Source: Azorinus chamasolen (lineage: Eukaryota > Mollusca > Bivalvia > Cardiida > Solecurtidae). From it: a stretch of 64,000 nucleotides of DNA. Position numbers and translations under genes: made by a program. Positions 12,501 to 27,500 of this stretch are shown here, one piece after another; the first letter of the stretch is position 1, and each line of letters begins with the position of its first letter. The DNA is taken from the NCBI GenBank assembly GCA_963576725.1, contig OY755242.1, positions 4,283,093-4,347,092 on the forward strand, read 5' to 3'. The notes under the pieces were generated by a model. That model worked only from the letters and a program-made list of their open reading frames with translations, did not search any database and had not been told where the DNA came from.

Positions 12501-15500
12501 TATAAGGAGCTTTGAAATGCCTTTAATACTAAATGACAGTAGTTCAGGAAGATTTTTTGGTGCTTTTTTTGCCATACTTTCATTTATAAATGAATCCCTT
12601 CCCAGTTGAATTTTCATGTAAGAAAAAACTACATTGTAAATATTTATCAGCTGAAATTTTATAATGGCATAATATGTACACAGGATGTTTTAGTATTGGA
12701 AGAAACTGTAGTCAGATCTATCATGATTTCATAAGCAAACAGAGCAGACCCTGATCAGATGGCTCTTACATTGTCTAACCAGGGCTTATTCTCTTTGCAT
12801 TGGTGTTTAAAATATGTTTATCAAGTAAAGGATTAAACTTGTTATAGGGAAATATGTTTGATGATTGTTTGATTTTTTTATTATAATTTTCTTTACAGCA
12901 TCCTTGGATGACATAGGGTTTAGTTTTATCAACAGATGTATAAGTGCAATAGAAAACAGAGGTAAGACGTAATATATAAATGTGTAGAAATCCTTCTTGT
13001 ATACCTTATACCTGATGAATAAACATGCAAGACTCTGCCAATTATGAATATTTAATATGATTTAAATCTTGAATTATAATTCTTTTTCTTTTTTATTTGA
13101 ATTGCCGCTGATCTTGGTCGGTTAAAAATATACAAATGTTGAATGACTGACTCAATTCAAATGCTGAATATTCATAGTGTAATGACCTGTAAATGTTTAT
13201 TGATACAGTCCATTTTATAGCATATCATGTGCTCGAGAATTTTGAATGACACACAGTGCAGACCCTGATCAGAGGTCTCCTAAATAAGCACTCTGATCTA
13301 GGTTTATAGATTGCAAAAATAATTCAAGTACACATGTACAGTTTTCCCTCTTTTGAAAAGCTAACCCATTCCCTTTTTAGGCTATTTTTTAAACCCAACC
13401 TCTTTGAGTAAATCTTAACGAAAAGGAGCATTTATTAGAGAAATTTTAGGAATTGTGTGGTTTTGAAACCATTGTGATAAATAGAATATTGACTCCTATG
13501 GAGCAAATACTCTATTTATCACAATGATTTCCAAAAGGGACTTTTACAGAGGTTTCAAAAGGCCTCAGTATGAGGGAGTGGGAGTCATCATGATTCCTTA
13601 ACTTTGTTCCATATCAACAGGTCTGGATGACCAGGGCCTGTACAGAGTGGTGGGGGTCAATTCAAAGGTGAACAAATTGATTGGCCTTGGCCTAGACAAA
13701 AAGAAAGCAGACAAGCTGGATCTAAATGACCCAAGTCAATATGAGACAAAAACCATCACAAGTGCTGTCAAAAATTACCTCAGGTTAGTAGGCTTGCTTG
13801 TACCTTTTAATTCGTGTATAACGATGTAAGAATTTCCTGTATAATGATGTAAGAATCTATCACATCATGAATATTTATCAACTGCATTTTTTACCCTTTC
13901 CCTATTCAATATTCGTGTAAAATAATGATATCATGAATGTTTATTAGTTGAAATTTTATAAAAGTACATTACCTCAGAATTATTTCTACCTTGGGAAAAA
14001 CTATGAAATCATATGTATATAATTCAATAAGCAAATAGAGTAGACTCCGATCAGATGGCTCCTATAGGAACTTTCTGATCTGGGTATACTCTGTTTGCAA
14101 AGGCATGAAAAGGCATTTATATGAAGGGAAGGATTAAATAGATACCAGAACGGGGAAACTGATGGCCATTACAGAAACTTAAGAATCAATTCTATGAAAC
14201 AGCTCCTTTAAGCTGTATGTTGTTGCCATAGTGTGTACCAACATCTTTATCAGGTAAGTGGTCAAACAAACCAATGGTGCTAACAAACAACTTTAGTGTA
14301 GACCCAGGTCAGGAATTGCAATCGAAACATTGACTGATGTGGATCTACACTGTAGGTCATTGACCAGTAGCTACAGGTAGACAACTAGCAGGGTAGACTG
14401 TGACTAGATAAAACATTTCCAATAAAACAGTTCCAAATTGGCTTCTTTAGTTCTGCAAACTCCAGGAGGTCCCTGAGAGAAGAGATTATCATTGAGTGCT
14501 CAAATGCTTAGGATGATTAGGGTATATGAATATTGATTAACCCTTTCCCTGTTTAAATATTCAGATAAGAAATTTTCCCTGTTTAAATATTCAGATAAGA
14601 AATATGAGATCATGAATGTTTACTAGCTGAATTTTTATAACAGTATATGTGTACAGGATAGTCTTGGTATTGGTAGAAACTGAAGAGTTAGTTCTATTAT
14701 AATTTAAAAAGCAGAAAAAGCAGACCCTGATAAGACAGCTCCTACAGGAGCCATCTGATCTGGGGCTACTCTTTTTGCAAATGCAAGAAAAGGTGTTTAT
14801 ATGAAGGAAAGGGTTAAGTAAGTATGTCACATGAAACAAAGGATTTTTTCCATAGCAGACTGTGTAGAATCAAACCTATTTAAGCAAACAGAGCAGACTG
14901 TGACAAGACAGCTCCTAGAGGAGTCATTGAAGGGTTGATTATTAAAATTTCCATACTGGAAATACTCATATATGAATCCTTTACTCCATGAATATTCATG
15001 TTGGAAATAATCACTGTATGAATGTTAATTAGCTGGACTGTATGAGTATTAATTAGTTTAATTTTTATATGGCATCAGGAGCAAGGACATTTTTACTAAT
15101 TTGTTAGTTTATAAGCAAAATGTCAGATGGATCTGTATCTACTCTGTTTGTAGGCGACTAAAATGCATCTGTTATGGAGTAAAGGGTTTATATAAAACAC
15201 AGGTGCCCTTCGCATGCTATGTCTATTTTTTCTCAGAATATTGACAAGCTTTTACAATGAGTCGCCAAAGTGACACCCAACCCCTCTAGGACACAGGTTG
15301 ACTCAGAGGTTCGAAATAGAAATATGCTATAATTCAAGTCGAAGCACCATATAACTGGTCTTATAGCATGAATGGATATGGCGTATTCACAATTTCTTCA
15401 AATAAAAATCTCTACAAGCTTGATATTGATATCGAAGAAAGTCATTATTTCGGTTTATGACTTCAAGCGTGGAAGCCAAGGACAACCGGACCAAGTAGCA

Positions 15501-18500
15501 GGGGATAGTCGTACAGTGCTCCCTCCGAACAACGACACTTTACGGAAACACATAAAAGTGCCGTTGTGCGGAGGGTGTTGTTGTTGGGAGGGAACACTAC
15601 ACAGACGTATTTTGACAGATGGATGTATGCGTTGATGATTTAATAAATAGGTAGATAGAAAGACAGATTAACAGACAGACAGACCTGTTTAGAATGCATA
15701 ACAAAATGTTTCCCTACGTCCACGAATCGCAATCCGCAAGTTGAAAAATGAACGTGTTTGATTAGGTCCACCAGGAGTAGAATTGTTCGGAAGAACATGT
15801 TCTATTTTATTCACCGTTTCCGTCTTAGAAAACTAGAGGAAAACGGACTAAAAATCATTACGCATTTATGTTCAAATTTGACAAGAGTACTGTTGCCGTG
15901 AAGAATTTTTAGTTTCTAAGTTCAGTTTATGACCGAACTCGGTTTAAATTCATTTCTGTCACACGATCTTTTTCTAGAAGTGACAAATCGAACGCGCCTA
16001 TGGTTATCGTTGGAACAAGAGAGAAATAAACGAATTTAACCGACAAAATTTTTTTTACTTTATAAATATAGAAAACGTGTTTCTCAATTGAAATTCAGTA
16101 TTCTCTTAATCAGTCATACACAACAGCATATAGGTGTCAGTGTGTCATAATGGATTTACACACGAATTGTCGCTCGAGTCGCACAACGGATTAGCTATGG
16201 TTGACTGAATTATTGCTCGGAGCTAGTAAGGTAACAGGCGGCCGTTAATTACATAAAGATTAGTGTCATTGGGACCAATCATCTTTCACATGCTTGGTTG
16301 CTTTTGTTCAGTGGTCAGAAAATTACGTTCAGCTGAAGTATCGTTGAAGGGGGGTAAATGTTACCGTCCGGCTACAAATATATATGTCGTTAGCCGTTGT
16401 AGAGAGGTATCGTTCGCGGGAGGGAGTTTTACTTGAAAATCCTCCGGGGGGAATACACGTTGTCACTATGGGGAGGGAACCGTTGTTGGGAGGTGACGTT
16501 AATGGAGGGAGCACTGTACAGTATAATCTGACTTATCCGACACCTGGTTAAGACAGAAACCTGCTTTATCTGGCAATGATTTTCAGTCACGAATGAAATA
16601 CAGTCAAACCACGATAACTCTAAGTTTCTTACCCTTTTTTATACGCCCGAAGGGACGTATTTTAGTATGGCGCATGTCGTCCGTCCGTCTGTCCGTACTC
16701 CTCCTTTCAGGAATGATAGATACTGATGTGTAGTTGTGCATATCAGTGAGATAACTCTCATATCATTTTTCATTCTGGAGTTTTTGCCCTTTAATAGTTT
16801 CGGGTAGCAATTTCTTGTGCAACTAACTCCTCCTTTATTTTTCAACATAATTTCTTCAAACTTTCAGGAATGATAGATACTGATGTGTAGTTGTGCATAT
16901 CAATGAGATAACTCTCATATCATTTTTCCTTCTGGAGTTATTGCCCTTTGATAGTTTCGGGTAGCAATTTCTTGTGCAACTAACTCCTCCTGTATTTTTC
17001 AACACAATTTTATAGAACAGCCGTAGGGCGTATATTGCCCCGTCTCGCGGTGCTCTTGTTCGAAGTTAATATGTAGCAGCCATGTTTTAACTTCAAAATA
17101 AGGGTAACACTATCCTCTGCTACTTGATCAGAGTCAACCTGTGTCCTAGAGGGATTGGTTGTCACTTTGGCGACTCGTAAAAGCATGATAATATTCTGAG
17201 AAAAAATAGATGACTGCTCATCAAGAGTGATGATTTCTTTGATAAATGAGACATAGTTTATGGAAATCAATGGCTAAATAAGCTTTCATGGACAATCGCA
17301 GTGAATGAACCCATCAATTTATTTTAGCAGATTTCCGCCAGAGTTGAATACCTTTCACTTATTATATAGAGCAGGGGTGTTCGCGAAAAAAAATTTGTTT
17401 GTCTTATATATTTTTTTTGGTTGGGTCAGAAAACTATCTTTTGGTATGTTTTAGATACTTATAACATGTGATAACAGTTTAGTTTAGATGTCTGTCACAA
17501 TTTCAAGCACTCAGTCTAAAACTGTTGTGTCTATATTTTGTGTAACAAACTTGTGATGACATTTTAAGAGTTTCATCAGATCCAAACTGCTTGACACTCT
17601 GATCCTGCTTTACAATAAACATGAAAGAAAATCTGCTTCCGACAATTGGAAGAAAACAACAACAGTAAAAATTCCTCTAAACAGGACATTCAAATTAGTT
17701 TTCTTGCCAGTCTGTAAGACAGATGGGAGCTTAATGCAGGTTGAAGGTCATGCAGAAAGCTCCTGGTTGAGCTGTCTGCATGACTTTCATCCTGTATTAA
17801 GCAACCACTTGTCTAAAAAGATCTATCTAGCCAGATTAGAGGGTTTATACGGTATTTGTTAATGTTGATAATGGTCAAATAATGTAATTTACACTCTCAA
17901 TTTGCAAAATTTTGAGACTTTTTTCTTTGTATGAAATGTAATTCAGTGACTGCATTGAGTATTTATATTAGTACAATTTGTTGTTACAGGTCCTTGCCAG
18001 AACCACTGATGACATTTAAGTATCACGGACATTTTATTGCTGCTGCAAGTAAGTGTTATCTCCCTTTAACCTATTCATGTAAAATGAAATAACACCATGA
18101 ATATTAATCAGCTGATTTTTTATAAGGAACAGGAATACAGATTTTATTATGGCATTCATACACTCTCTGGAATCATATGAAAATTATTTAATTAGCAAAC
18201 AGAGCAGACCCTGATCAGATAGCTGTCTTGTCTTGGTCTACTCTATTTGCAAAGACATTGAAATGTGTCACATCGGATGAAGGATTAAACACAGTAAAAC
18301 AAGTGATAGCTTGTTTGCAGGATGAAAGATATGCACAGCTTACTGCAGTAAGCCTTTTCCTGTTCAATATTCATGCAAGAAATAAAGACATCATGAATAT
18401 TTATTAGCTGAATGTTTATATTGTCATAATGTACACTGTATTTGTTGGTATTGGTAGAAACTATAGAGTCGGGTCTATTATACTTTCATTGACAAACAGA

Positions 18501-21500
18501 GTAGACCTGGAAAAACAGACAGCTTTTAGAGGAGCCATCTGGTCTGGTCCAACATTTGTATGGAGGAAAGGGTTAAACAGAACGGACTGATCAGATGGCT
18601 CCTAGAGGAATTGACTGATCTCCTTTCAAAGGTTTTAAAAAGTTTGATTATAATTATATAAGTTAATAATAATTCATAGTGTCATAATTTCTACATGAAT
18701 ATTCATGAGGTAAAAGGTTAAAAGTCATTATACTCATTACCCTAACTAGTATAACCCGTTAGACTCATTACCCTAACTAGTATAACCTGTTAGACTCATT
18801 ACCCTAACTAGTATAACCCGTTAGACTCATTACCCTAACTAGTATAACCTGTTAGACTCATTACCCAAACTAGTATAACCTGTTAGACTCATTACCCTAA
18901 CTAGTATAACCAGTTAGACTCATTACCCTAACTAGTATAACCCATTAGACTCATTACCCTAACTAGTATAACCCGTTATACTCATTACCCTAACTAGTAT
19001 AACCCGTTAGACTCATTACCCTAACTAGTATAACCCGTTAGACTCATTACCCTAACTAGTATAACCCGTTCCCTCATATAAACATGTTTTCACACATTTG
19101 CAAACAGAGTAGACCCAGACTACTCCTCTAGGAGCCGTCTGATCAGGGTCTGCTCTGTTTGCTATTAGAATTTGATAGATCTGTTTCTTTACTTTATTAA
19201 ATGTCTACAATGCTCCACCTTCCACATTTAAGATAAAATAAAATATTTTGTTAATGACTATTCAGTAGGTATTGAAATGTGGCCTAAATAAAGACCAGGG
19301 AAAGGGTTAATCCACCAATATTGCAGGAAAGAATCAGCTAGCATCAAAGTCCCTCAGAACATAATGGTGCTAGAAAATCAACCTTCAGTGTCAAATAGAA
19401 ATAAAACAATATTTTCAGCTTTTTTCTTAGCTTAATGCTTTGAGACAACAAAGTAGTCAGATGTAGTTCTCTTGTGCTTAACAAACTTTGTCACACATGT
19501 GATTAAGAATCAGGTATTTCAATAATATAAAATGATCTGCCTATGTCTTCAAAAACGCTCTATATCAGTCTGATAAAGTATGACAGCATTTAATATTATA
19601 TGTATCTCTGAATGTAAGTAGATACGTAGATGGTCCTTTACCTAATGAATATAATGTATAAAATATTTATTCAGGTGATTTTTTTATATTGGTATATGAA
19701 CACATGATTTTTTGGCTATGCTAGAAAATGTAGAATCAGATCATACTAGATCGATATTTTCTTTTTCATACTAAAGTACAGTGAAATCCCACTAATGGGA
19801 CCACCTAAAAGAGGTAAAATTCTGGGTGCTATATGCAGGTGGTAGCTTAATGCGGGACAAAAGTAATGCAGAAAGCTTCTAGAGGAGCTTCTGCATTACT
19901 TTTGTCCTGCATTAAGCAACCACCTGCTTATAAAGACATCCTTGTTTATTCATTAAGTGGTCGCATTAGAGGGGTTCTACTGTATTGTAAACAATCAACT
20001 TACTGTGGTGACCCCATCTCTCTTTACACTTTACCTGTTAGAAATGCGTAGGCTCAGATCAGACAACTCCGTAGTAGCTGTCTGATCAGGGTCTGCTCTG
20101 TTTGCTTGTGGAGTTAAATACTAGATCTGATTATACAGATTATACCATGATCAAAAAATTTCTTGTACAAACTTCTTTGGAAAGGTCACTGAACCCTTTC
20201 CTTCATATAAATGCCTTGTCATGCCTTTGCAAACAAAGTAGATCCAGATGAGACCAGGGTTGGCAAAATGCCGGCATTTATGAGTATTTACCGTGCCGGC
20301 GGTAAATACCGGTAAATACCGGGATTTACTGGCGTTTACTGGCACTTACTGGCATTTACTGGTATTTTGAATTGTCCTGGGGCTTAGCACATATTTAAAC
20401 CATCCTAATGTGCTTTATTAGTTCCCTAATCATATATAAAACTTTTGTCTTATGTATTTGCAGTGTAAACAACCCAAAAAATAAAATAAAATGTGTAATT
20501 AGGGCCCTGCTTGGAAATGCAGGAGCCCTATAGGAATCACAATTTCTGTCCATCCGTCAACACTTTTGATGTGGCATGATAACTCAAACACTACTTCACA
20601 TATTGGTTTCATATTAAGGCATATATGCTTAGTATCATCAGAGGAAGATGCCTATAGTTTTTGGGTTGAATCTGATCAATATGTCTAGAGTTATCTGCCC
20701 TTGATTACAGGGCTCTTTCTGTGACTGAGTCAGTTTTCTAGTTTAAGCTGAATTTTGAATGAACAAAGTTTCATGAAAATCAAAAAGACTGGCGGTCAGT
20801 TATAGAAAACTGAGTAACAGATAAGAGAAACAATACTGACCACCTAACCCACTGCAAATTACTGTCAGGTCAGCTCTCAAAACAACAGTTTTGACACCTC
20901 TACTGGCCACTATGGTAATTGCTTTAAAAACATACACACTTTTCATTTAAGAGATACACATAATGAACCATGAAGTGTCAAACACAATATAGACAATTTG
21001 GAGGGGGCAATGATTCAGATTAAACCAATCAAACTGCAGTATCAGACAAAGGAGTTGGTCTGTTGTACTGATGATTTTAACACATTATACCAGCAGAATC
21101 ATGCCATTATTTAAATTTAGAGCTATACAGAACTTTTATGTAAACCAGATGAAACTCCTAGATATATAAGCCATCTGATGAGTGCCCTTGGCAGGCATGA
21201 AACAGTTTAAACCCTTAGTAAAATGATGGTTAGAAATCAATAAATAAACTTATCAATATTCCACTAACCAGCAATTTAAAACAGCCTTTATAAAAACAAT
21301 AAAGTTCAAAGAAATAATATATATTCTACCTTTTCTGGAGTATTTGCCAGTAAATGCCAGTATTGGCCATTTTGGGAGTATTTACCGGACCGGTAAATAC
21401 CGGTATTTACCAGCGGTATTTACCGCCCCCGGTATTTACCGCCCAACCCTGGATGAGACAGTTCCCATTGGAGTTGTCTGAACAAGGTCTGCTCTGATTG

Positions 21501-24500
21501 CTTATGAAATCATTAAAGCTCCTACTGTACAGTTTCTACCAATACCAAAGCTTTCATGTGTACATATGCCATTATAAAAATTAAACTAATAAATAGTCGT
21601 TATGTTATTATTTCATACGTAAATATTCAACAGGGAAAGGGTTAAGAGGAATTTTTTGAAATCTTTTCTTATTGATGTCTTTTCTCCTTTGTTTTAGGTC
21701 TAATTTCATATTTAATTTTTATTTTCCCCTGTATTTATTTCATCATATTTTCTATAACATTTTCAGAGCGAGAGAACAAAACATTGCGTCTCCATGACAT
21801 ACACACCCTGGTTCACAAACTTCCAGCATCCAATTCTGAAATGCTTGAACTCATTATTGCACATCTACGCAGGTAATAATGTCATATATTCTTTGTCTAA
21901 ATTAAATTCAATTAACCCATTCCCTCATATTGACGCCTCCATAAAAGTTTTTATTTGACACCATTGTGATAAATAGAGCATTTGCTGCATTGGAGCAAAT
22001 GCTCTTTTTATCGCAATGGTTTTAAAACTACACAAGTCTAAAGGTTTCCTTTTCTCTAGTAAATGCTCCATTTCTGACGAGTTAATCAAAGAGGTTGGAT
22101 CTAAAAATAGCCTATGAGGTAATGGGTTAAACCACTGTCTACCATGATTGCAGTCGTTCAAATCTTTGCAAGCTAAGTGACTGTCATCTGTACAAACTGT
22201 CATCTGTACAAACTGTCATCTCTGTACAAACTGTCATCTGTACAAACTGTCATATGTACAAACTGTCTTCTGTACAAACTGTCATCTGTACAAACTGTCA
22301 TCTATACAAACTGTACACAAACTGTCATCGGTACAAACTGTCATCTGTACGTCATCTGTACAAACTGTCATCTGTACAAACTGTCATCTATACAAACTGT
22401 ACACAAACTGTTATCGGTACAAACTGTCATCTGTACGTCATCTGTACAAACTGTCATCTGTACAAACTGTCTTCTGCTGAAACTCTTGTCATTTCTGTAC
22501 AAACTGTCTTCTGTACAAACTGTCGTCTGTACAAACTGTCATCTGTACAAACTGTCATCTGTACAAACTGTCTTCTGTACAAACTGTCATCTGTACAAAC
22601 TGTCATCTGTACAAACTGTCTTCTGCTGAAACTCTTGTCATTTGGATTAAAACTGTTAGAATAGGTAATCACAAATTTCTCGCTTTCATGCAAAGCGTTA
22701 ATGTTCATATTTTGTTGTCTTTTACTAATTGATATTAAAGCTGAAAACTCTGCAGACAACTGTTTGTCTCATAAGGATGTAAACTGACATGAATTGTACT
22801 TTTGAATAAGCCACTGCTATAATAGTATGTATCAGAGATCTAAAAGTTGACATGGCTTGAATTCACTATCCTGTTCTTAGACTACAAGGTGAAAAATGTT
22901 CTCAAACGTTTGTTACAGAGTTGCAAAAAATGCTCACAAGAATCTTATGACTGTGGCTAACCTAGGAGTGTGTTTTGGCCCGACCCTGATGAGGCCGGAA
23001 GAGGAGACAGTAGCGGCGATTATGGACATCAAGTTCTGCAATATTGTGATAGAAATCCTGGTTGAAAACTATGACATGGTAAGACCCCTGCCAAACATTT
23101 TTACAACCAAACTTTTCAATTATGTTGCAAACTTGATATAGTAGAATCTCTTAAAATTTGAAAGATTTAATCGTTTATATCTTAACCCTTTCTCTTTTAA
23201 CCCTTGTCTCCATAAATATGCCTTTCTATGTTTCTGTTAAAGTCACCTTTTGAAACCATTGTAATAAAAAGAGTACAGTATAACGGCGTTATTTCGACTC
23301 TCGTTTTTCCGAGATACCCGCTTATTCCGAGGGAATGTTGAGGTCCCGCTTCAAATTCTATCAAATCTCATTGAAAATACCTGAATTAATCCAAATAGCG
23401 ATAATCCGAAAATTCATGCATGTGTGCTGGTCCCGTGGATCATTCTGGTTCCCTTTATTGATTGTTTAATTCGAGCACGGTGTTTTCCCACCTCCGAGGT
23501 GATTATTCACACCTTCTAGATACGTTTTCATGACCTTTTGAAAGATCCATCTATGGGGCATTAGATCTTCCAAATGTGTGAATAACACATTCATTGAATG
23601 CAGACTCTACTTTGGTGTAAATAATGATGATAATTTAATAGACTGAAGTCTTAATAAACAAAGAGTCACACTCATAATTTGCATACGTTCTCAAACGTGT
23701 AGTGCTTTTTCGGGACCGCTGAATGTGTGCCATATAACGTCTTTCTGCTTTAAATTTTTTAGTAGTGCAGTGTTTTTCTTGTAGTGCTTTGAAATTTGCA
23801 ATAATTTTTGCTACTTTTAGACAGTCTTGTTCATGCAGACTCTTGCTACGAGAGATGAACGAGAATAACTATGGACGAAAAAAGCTGAGTGTTCCGGTTA
23901 TTAATTAATTTGGTCACACGCCCCGATTTTCCTTACTACGAAACAGCATGGGAACGAAGCGAAAATGTTTGTTTGTGCACCCAACTCAGCACCAACAACT
24001 AAATTAATGTTGACAAATGGAAAAATATTCAAAATAGACGACATAACGCTATACGCTACAACTATTCTAGGGATATGTCTAAATGGTTTGAAACAAGTTT
24101 TGAGTTTATTGTGAAGGGTCAGTCGAACGGACCCAAACAAATTATACTGAAACTTCGGTCGCCGATGTGAATGGTGTTTTCTGTTATCACTTATATAAGG
24201 AAAGAATCGATGAATTATATATGCATTGAAGTTTGTGATAATGTTAAAACAGTTTACTGTGAAGAAATACGCTTCCTCTCGTCGTCAAATAATGCTCTTG
24301 GAAATGACATAAAATGCTCTTGGTTCTTTCGAGCATCACGATAATCCGAGGTTTTTGCCGATTCCCGATGGTGCTCGAAATATCGCCAATATACTGTATT
24401 TGCTCCATAAGAGCAAATGCTCTATTTATCACAATGGTTTCAAAACTACACAATTCTAACATTTCCCTTTTCCCTAGAAAATGCTCCTTTTCGATAGATT

Positions 24501-27500
24501 AATTCAAAGAGGTTGGATCTAAAAATAGCCTATGTTAGCAATATGACATGAATATTTAGAAGCTGAATTTTTATAATGGCATAATTATTATGTTTGCAGA
24601 AATTTTTGAATTGATAGACCCTGTAGAGTCCTATTTATCATAATTTATAACCAAACAGAGGAGACCCTTATCAGACGGCTCCATGAAAGATCGTTTATAT
24701 GAGGGAAAGAGTTTTGAAAGCACTAAATGAATGAACAAGGGTGTCTCTAAAATCTAGTGGTTTGCTTAACTCGTTACCGTATGAATATTTTACAGAAAAT
24801 ATGACATCATGAGCATGAATAACTATTAGCAGAATTTAATTAATGGTGGTAGATAAACACTTTCATGTTTGGTCACGGCAGACTCAAATCTATATTATTC
24901 CATTACCATAACCCTTTCTCTGTTTCTTTCAAGCATTTGCAAACAGTGAAGCCCATAGGATCCATCTGATCAGGTTCTGCTTTGTGTGTTAATGCAATTT
25001 GCTAGATCTGTTTCTTTAGTTTCTAAATTGACTACAATGTTCCACTTTCCGTATTTCATTATCGCCCCGCAAACTTGATGGAGGGAGTATGCTGGAATCA
25101 CGCTGTTCGGAAGTTGGTCGAGCAGGCGGTCGGTTGGTCGATCAGTCAGGTCGCATTTGAACATGGGTAGTTGGTGTCATAAACTTCTCCTTCAGTTTTA
25201 AAGTTATTGAGTTTATATTTGATATACATAATAACCACGAATGGTAGTTAGGCAAGACGCAATTTTCATGTGTTTAGCTTTTAACTTTGAGTATTTTTTG
25301 TCATTTTGGTATGAAACATTGGAAGTTGGTGTCGCGAACTCCTCCTTCAATTTGACAGTTATTCAGTCTATATTTGGTATACATGATAACCTGATAATAA
25401 CCATGAATAGTAGATGTGCAAAACACAATTTCCATATGTTTAGAGCTGTGCATTGCAGAATTATCTCCCTTTGAACTTTGAGTATTTTTTGTCATTTTGG
25501 CATAAATCATGGGTAGTTGGTGTCGCGAACTCCTCTTTCAACTTCAAAGTTATTGAATTCATATTTGGTATACATAATGTCTACAAATGGTAGATGAGCA
25601 ATACACAATTTTCTTGTGTTTAGCGCAGGGCATTGCAGAATTATATCCCCTTGAACTTTGAGCATTTCTTTCATTTTGGCATGAAATATGGGAAGTTGGT
25701 GTTGCGAACTCCTCCTTCAATTTGAAAGTTATTCAGTTTATATTTGGCATACATAATAACCATGAATAATGCATGTGCCAGACATAATTTTCATGTGTTA
25801 AGAGCTGCGCATTGCAGAATTATCTCCCCTAGAACATAGGGTTTTTTTTTGTAATTTTGACATAAAACTTTGGTAGTTGGTGTCGCAAACTCCTTCATTT
25901 TGTAAAGTTATTCAATGTATATGTATTATGCATAATAATCATGAACAGTAGATGTGCAAGACGGAATTTTCATGTGTTTAGAGCTAGGCATTGCAGAATT
26001 ATCTCCCCTTGAACTTGGAATATATTTGTCAATTTGGCATGAAACCTGGGGATTCGGTGTCGCAAACTCTTCCATCATTTTAAAAGTTATTGAATTGATA
26101 CTTGCCATACTCAAAAAGCAGATATGCAAGACGCAATTTTCATGTTTATTACAAAATTATCTCCCCTTGAACTTTAAGTATTTTTGTGTTTTGGTCCTGT
26201 TATAATGGGTAGTTTTGTGTCACAAACTTGGTTTTCTAATCAAAGCTGCCATGCAGGGGTATTCATCACATTTAGTTATAGTTCTAGTTATTACTATTTT
26301 GTCCATGAATATTCAGTATTACTATTTTGTCCATGAATATTAAGTAGGTATTGAATTTTTTCCATAAACATAGAACAGGGAAAGGGATAAGCAAGTAGAG
26401 CAGACCCTGTTCAGAGAGCTACTATAGGAGCCGTCTCATCTTGGTTTACTCTGTTTGCAAAAGTGTTTTGCATCTTTATCAGGTCAATAGTTAGTGCATA
26501 ACAAAAGTACAGTTGAACTTCCATATCTGGAACTCGGATAACTCGAACTTCGGGATAACTCAAACTAAAAGTTTGGTCCTTCCAAAATTTACAATACAGA
26601 ATTGTTCTAAACTGTTTCACTACTTATTTCTAGAAACACATGTGATAGCTTAATGCAGGTCGAAAGTAATGCTGAAAGCTCCTGCAGGAGCTTTCAGCAT
26701 TACTTTTGACCTGCATTAAGCTGTGAATATGAGTAATTCAGGTTAGAAATCGGCTGACTCAGACCTCTGTTATCTCAAACTAATTTTTATGGTCTCTTGA
26801 AGTTCGAGATATCAAAGTTCAACTGTAATTAAAAAAAACCAAATTAACCTGCCTTAAGCTACCACATGTCTTAAAGAAATAAAATTTTGTAGTTTAAAAC
26901 CATTGTGATAAATAGAGCATTTGCTCCTATAGGAGCAAATGCTCTATTTATCACAATGGTTTCAAAATGTGACTTTTACTGCGGTGTAGAAAGGCGTATT
27001 TATGGAGGAAAAGGTTAAAGTAACCATTGTAACCGACATTGTTTAAAGCCAAGTGTTTTCATTTGTATCTAAACTGTCTGGAAAGACATTCACAAATTCA
27101 CCTGTACTGTAGCATTTTTACCCTTTATCCCATTCCCTGTTCTGCTTTTATTTCGATACCTACTGGGTATTCACGGAAATGTGGAAGTAGGAACATTGTA
27201 GCCAATTTAGGAAGTAAATCCTGATCAGACGGTTCCTATAGGAGCCATATGATCTGGGTCTACTCTGTATTCAAATGCATTAAAACACGTTTATATGATG
27301 GAAAAAGAGATACCTTCTCATGGCTTTGTGAACAGAGAAGACGCAGATGAGATGGCTCCTGTAGGAGCTGCTTGATCAGGTGCTACTCTGTTTATTTATA
27401 GCACACACATGAATTGTGATTATTCTGTTTCTGCAAAGGCCAAAGAAACTGTGTTAATATACAATTATAAAATTCATACAAACTACTCTTCATGGTGTCA

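Larger units (their letters stand above)
15222..17212. mobile_element. 2-kb inverted-repeat compound
   Basis: An ~83-bp arm at 15222-15304 is the inverse of 17131-17212 (shared words GACACAGGTTGACTC, GTCGCCAAAGTGACA). A second arm pair AGTAGCAGGGGATAGT (15494) / ACTATCCTCTGCTACT (about 17109) shows the same element was opened by the insertions inside it. Confidence 0.62.
20192..21645 (-). mobile_element. A/B-type MITE split by a hAT element
   Basis: AACCCTTTCCTTCAT at left, CAGGGAAAGGGTTAA at right. The hairpin is interrupted after CCAGATGAGAC by 20255-21451 and then continues. Confidence 0.85.

Noticed and set aside
18725..19072. Telomere-like CCCTAA words
   Set aside because: CCCTAACTAG occurs once per 31-bp unit; it is not a tandem TTAGGG/CCCTAA tract.
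22177..22664. Open frames of 136 and 150 codons in the 16-bp repeat
   Set aside because: They are produced by the minisatellite, whose 16-bp unit lacks stops in these frames; the peptides are pure repeat ([13 protein letters not shown]).
23901..24140. 79-codon minus ORF in the pogo-like element
   Set aside because: No DDE, helix-turn-helix or CENP-B-like pattern could be seen; short and probably chance.
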